Assembly (NCBI GenBank): GCA_024405065.1
Contig: JAKSPF010000043.1
Span: forward strand, 1-9,232
DNA length: 9,232 bases
DNA from: Sphaerochaetaceae bacterium
Lineage (GTDB): Bacteria > Spirochaetota > Spirochaetia > Sphaerochaetales > Sphaerochaetaceae
Reading direction: 5' to 3'
Below are positions 7,206 through 9,232 of the stretch, piece after piece. The translations under genes and the position numbers were made by a program. The notes under the pieces are model-generated. The model did not search any database. It was not told the DNA's origin and saw nothing but the letters and a program-made list of their open reading frames with translations. Each line of letters opens with the position of its first letter. The first letter of the stretch is position 1.

Positions 7206-7931
7206 TCAGAAAAGGTTTTCCGTTGCACCTGACCGGTTGAAGATACGCAGTCTTTTTTCTCTTTCTTTCACGTCAGGCATATATGTTTGCATAAGATTGT
7301 GAAAATCATCCTGATGCCCTCTGCACAAAAGATGGCAGACTTCATGAAAAACAACCAGATCTTTCAGACTGTCATCCAAACAGGCGGTCATTGCGCTGAA
7401 AGTTATCTTTCTATCCCTGATATTACACACACCCCATCGTGTACGAGCATGTCCCGTGAGTATCTCAGGAACTTCAATGCCGAGTAATCCGCACCAATAC
7501 GGAACTCTTTTTTCCGCAAATGCAAGAATTTCATTGCAATAATAGACGCAAACAGCTTTCCTTACAGCCTGCGCCTTTTCAGGGTTTCTGACAGTAACGT
7601 ACAACACGTTGCCATTTTGAAAAACACAGGTTTTTCCTGCAGAAATATGAAGAATCACGGTTATGCCGTTCAGCAAAAGTGTCTGTCCCGTTGTCCACGT
7701 CCTTTGCACCGCCTTTGATTTCTGCTTTTCTATCCAGTCGGCGTTTTTTTCCACAAACTCTTTAATACAGAAAAAAGATACCTCGTAAGGAGCGGAAACA
7801 ACAACCTCTCCTTGAGAATCTACCCTGAGACGAAGATTTCTCTGACCGGCTCGCCTTACTAATTTGAAATTTGTTTGTTTATAATTACAAATTGCAGTAT
7901 AACCCTCAGTTTGTGTTTTCTTTCCGCACAT
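7206..7931 (-). CDS. YgjP/SprT-like zinc metalloprotease (DUF45, M48-like)
   Basis: A 241-residue protein of the YgjP group, predicted cytoplasmic zinc-dependent peptidases. The family's beta-rich N-terminal part is seen at about 20-115, including RNLRLRV and VVSAPYE. The diagnostic ARTRWGVCN (162-170) matches the K-S-R-W-G-S-C signature, and the zinc site is HEVCH (196-200) with the third ligand H206 in the RGH motif, then YMPDVKEREKRL (217-228). The spacing HExxH-x5-H is the family norm. It has eleven cysteines in 241 residues, including C199 inside HEVCH and C203 just after it, which is unusual for a cytosolic enzyme. It starts 5 nt after the TraB-like stop with no clear ribosome-binding site, so it probably depends on coupling with that gene. 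It ends 10 bp from the convergent LysR gene, with no terminator between. Substrates of this family are not well established. Confidence 0.9.
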   Translation of the reverse strand: MCGKKTQTEGYTAICNYKQTNFKLVRRAGQRNLRLRVDSQGEVVVSAPYEVSFFCIKEFVEKNADWIEKQKSKAVQRTWTTGQTLLLNGITVILHISAGKTCVFQNGNVLYVTVRNPEKAQAVRKAVCVYYCNEILAFAEKRVPYWCGLLGIEVPEILTGHARTRWGVCNIRDRKITFSAMTACLDDSLKDLVVFHEVCHLLCRGHQDDFHNLMQTYMPDVKEREKRLRIFNRSGATENLF

Positions 7932-7936
7932 ATCTG

Positions 7937-9127
7937 TCAGACGTGTTTAAGAACAAGAGGAAAAACCACCAGAGTTCCCAGCATACTTCCCAGACTTGTA
8001 GTAATGAAAACAAGGAGTGCGTGAAGAACTTTGTTTTTAAACCATCCCTTGAAAGAAGATACATCTTCCGGCATTTTTTCAAAGTCCTTAACTGCGGGCT
8101 TACGTAACTGGCTTTCCGTTATGCCGGTGAATATACCCACCCCAAGAACAGGAGACATCACGGATATGGGAGCAGTAACCGCAGCAACAAGCCAGTTAAG
8201 AGGATGTGCATTTGAAAGTACTGCAAATATCATTGTTGTTGCCGCATTACAGCAAGCCCAAGTCACAAAATAACGTATTCCCTGCTCAAACCCGAAAGTA
8301 AAACAGCTGTAAACAACAAAAGCCACAAGAAGAACAGGAATGCTCCATCCGGCTATTTTTCCGGCTTTTGACGGTGCCGGCGGTTGAGAAATGGCAGACA
8401 GGTCATCTGAAATTTCTTTTTTCTCAAGAGCCTCCATTGTCCGCACAATACCGCCGGCATGCCCTGCTCCGATTACCGCAACCTTTCTGTGACCTTCTGC
8501 TTTCATGATACTTGTTGCAAGATACCGGTCACGTTCATCAATCAGAGCCGTCTTTGCGCCGGGAAGTTCCTTTGCAAGTTCACCCATCATTTTTTCTATT
8601 GAATTTGACTTTTTCAACTCTTCAAGCTCTTCGGCAGAAAATTCCTCTTTATCAAAAGCAGAAGAAAGAAGCGCACCTATGAGTTTTGCCTTGTTCCAGA
8701 AATTACTGATTCCCCATGCACGTTTGAGAGTTACGGCAATATCCCTGTCACAGAGACAGAACGGAATTCCGCGCTCCTTTGCAATCCTGCCGGCAGTCAG
8801 AATTTCTTCTCCGGGTGCTGTTCCTACCTGAGTACCCATTTTTTTCTGAAAAGAAGCGAGTGCCGTGTTCGCCAAAAGAAGAAATGCCTTTCCCTCTTTG
8901 AAAACCTTTTTCAAATCCCTGTTTTCGTACGCCGATTCCTTTGTTTTAGCATCATATCGCCCACGGTCAAGTTCAAGACAGACCATATCGGGCTGAACCT
9001 CGTCAATTACCCTTGTAACTTCTTCAACACTGTTCTGGGAAACGTGAGCCGTTCCGACAAGAGTAATTTCATCTCCGCAGTCCAGCGTTATTTTCCTTAT
9101 TGTGTCACTCAAAATCTCTGTTTTCAC
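7937..9127 (-). CDS. TraB/PrgY-family (TIKI-like) membrane protein, putative metal-dependent hydrolase
   Basis: A 396-residue member of the TraB/PrgY group; the named relatives are enterococcal plasmid proteins that limit sex-pheromone activity, and eukaryotic TIKI relatives are metalloproteases. Chromosomal bacterial copies have no settled role. The N-terminal soluble domain (1-245) carries GTAH (25-28), LELD (51-54), P105-GEE, DRDI (127-130), DERDRYL (197-203) and the GAGHAGGI block (220-227), the pattern of the family with its paired G-x-x-H motifs. About four hydrophobic segments follow, near 260-278, 285-304, 310-335 and 367-393. A proline/alanine-rich hinge (249-255) joins the two parts. 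The start is GTG; an upstream ATG in a different frame ends at once. No clear Shine-Dalgarno site is present, while a promoter lies immediately upstream, so the message may be leaderless. TTG at codon 6 is an alternative start. It is followed closely by the YgjP-like gene. No conjugation genes lie nearby, so the pheromone role should not be assumed. Confidence 0.88.
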   Translation of the reverse strand: MKTEILSDTIRKITLDCGDEITLVGTAHVSQNSVEEVTRVIDEVQPDMVCLELDRGRYDAKTKESAYENRDLKKVFKEGKAFLLLANTALASFQKKMGTQVGTAPGEEILTAGRIAKERGIPFCLCDRDIAVTLKRAWGISNFWNKAKLIGALLSSAFDKEEFSAEELEELKKSNSIEKMMGELAKELPGAKTALIDERDRYLATSIMKAEGHRKVAVIGAGHAGGIVRTMEALEKKEISDDLSAISQPPAPSKAGKIAGWSIPVLLVAFVVYSCFTFGFEQGIRYFVTWACCNAATTMIFAVLSNAHPLNWLVAAVTAPISVMSPVLGVGIFTGITESQLRKPAVKDFEKMPEDVSSFKGWFKNKVLHALLVFITTSLGSMLGTLVVFPLVLKHV

Positions 9128-9133
9128 AAAGAC

Positions 9134-9162
9134 ATTCTACCCGCAACAAACATATTGTTCAA
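9134..9162 (-). promoter_or_regulatory. Sigma70-like promoter for the TraB-like gene, with spacer dyad
   Basis: On the minus strand TTGAAC (9157-9162) is followed after exactly 17 bp by TAGAAT (9134-9139), which matches the -10 consensus at five of six positions. Six bases then separate the -10 from the GTG start at 9127, which would put the likely first transcribed base on or next to the start codon. The spacer contains a small dyad AACAA-N5-TTGTT (9145-9159) that could be a repressor site, though its arms are short. Confidence 0.55.
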
Positions 9163-9170
9163 TTACGCAC

Positions 9171-9199
9171 AATTTCTCCGGACGAACCGGTGAGAAATT
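9171..9199. repeat. Strong inverted repeat (hairpin) upstream of the TraB-like promoter
   Basis: The arms are AATTTCTC (9171-9178) and GAGAAATT (9192-9199), a perfect 8-bp pair, extended inside by CGG/CCG with a 2-base bulge and closed by a five-base loop ACGAA. No T-run follows on either strand, so it is not a typical intrinsic terminator. It lies just upstream of the predicted -35 and could be an operator, a leader-RNA stem from upstream transcription, or a dispersed palindromic repeat. Its identity is unknown. Confidence 0.6.
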
Positions 9200-9207
9200 A
9201 TCTGCCA

Positions 9208-9223
9208 AGCAATGAACATTGCT
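9208..9223. repeat. 16-bp dyad AGCAATG-AA-CATTGCT
   Basis: The two 7-bp arms are perfect reverse complements around a two-base spacer. It lies 8 bp beyond the hairpin, near the right window edge, in DNA with no recognised gene. The close-set symmetric shape suits a dimeric regulator, but what gene it serves is unseen because the window ends here. Confidence 0.45.
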
Positions 9224-9232
9224 CAAAATAGC

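Noticed and set aside
7937..9127. Plasmid pheromone-shutdown or conjugation locus, based on TraB/PrgY similarity
   Set aside because: No relaxase, transfer or plasmid replication genes are present, and the neighbours are chromosomal housekeeping genes.
9147..9162. Possible LexA/SOS box (GAAC then GTTTG) in the TraB-gene promoter
   Set aside because: The spacing between the half-sites is five bases, not the four of the Bacillus-type consensus, and the right half does not end as expected.
1..9232. Defence island, prophage, CRISPR array or insertion sequence
   Set aside because: No transposase, integrase, restriction, Cas or phage-like product was seen, nor any regularly spaced direct repeats or terminal inverted repeats with target duplication.

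Overview
This is a compact bacterial chromosomal segment with moderate GC, good Shine-Dalgarno sites before some genes, and almost no spare DNA. I see eight protein genes and no tRNA, rRNA, insertion sequence, CRISPR array or phage gene. The gene set (clamp-loader dnaX beside a small membrane J-domain protein, a mannosylglycerate-hydrolase-like glycosidase, PepD, a MepA/NorM-type MATE pump, a YgjP-type metalloprotease and a TraB/PrgY-type membrane protein) suggests an anaerobic host-associated bacterium. A spirochaete of the Treponema type is my best guess, but this rests on gene content only and I hold it loosely; a Firmicute remains possible.

Layout. Positions 1-4718 are all on the minus strand, read from right to left: pepD (aminoacyl-histidine dipeptidase), an 81-90 bp gap, then a tight run of glycosidase-like gene, J-domain gene and dnaX. 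In that run the glycosidase stop and the J-domain start touch (TAAATG), and dnaX starts 8 nt after the J-domain stop. dnaX runs off the left edge, so only its first 436 codons are present. A 153-bp AT-rich intergenic region at 4719-4871 separates pepD from a divergent plus-strand pair, a MATE efflux pump followed by a LysR-type regulator (ATGA overlap). These converge, with a 10-bp gap, on a second minus-strand pair: a TraB/PrgY-family membrane protein followed by a YgjP/SprT-like zinc protease, 5 bp apart. The last 105 bp upstream of the TraB gene hold a sigma70-like promoter, a strong hairpin and a 16-bp dyad.

How the genes fit together. The MATE pump and its LysR regulator look like a self-contained regulated export module. 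The TraB-like protein and the YgjP-like protein may both be metal-dependent hydrolases and are probably co-transcribed. PepD ends the breakdown of imported peptides in the cytoplasm. The J-domain protein between the glycosidase and dnaX suggests a housekeeping operon.

I do not see an obvious new multi-gene system. The most interesting points are the glycosidase-like protein, which seems to have lost its general acid and a family WD motif while keeping the fold and the other catalytic glutamate, and the TraB gene, whose predicted transcription start falls on its GTG start codon and so predicts a leaderless message.
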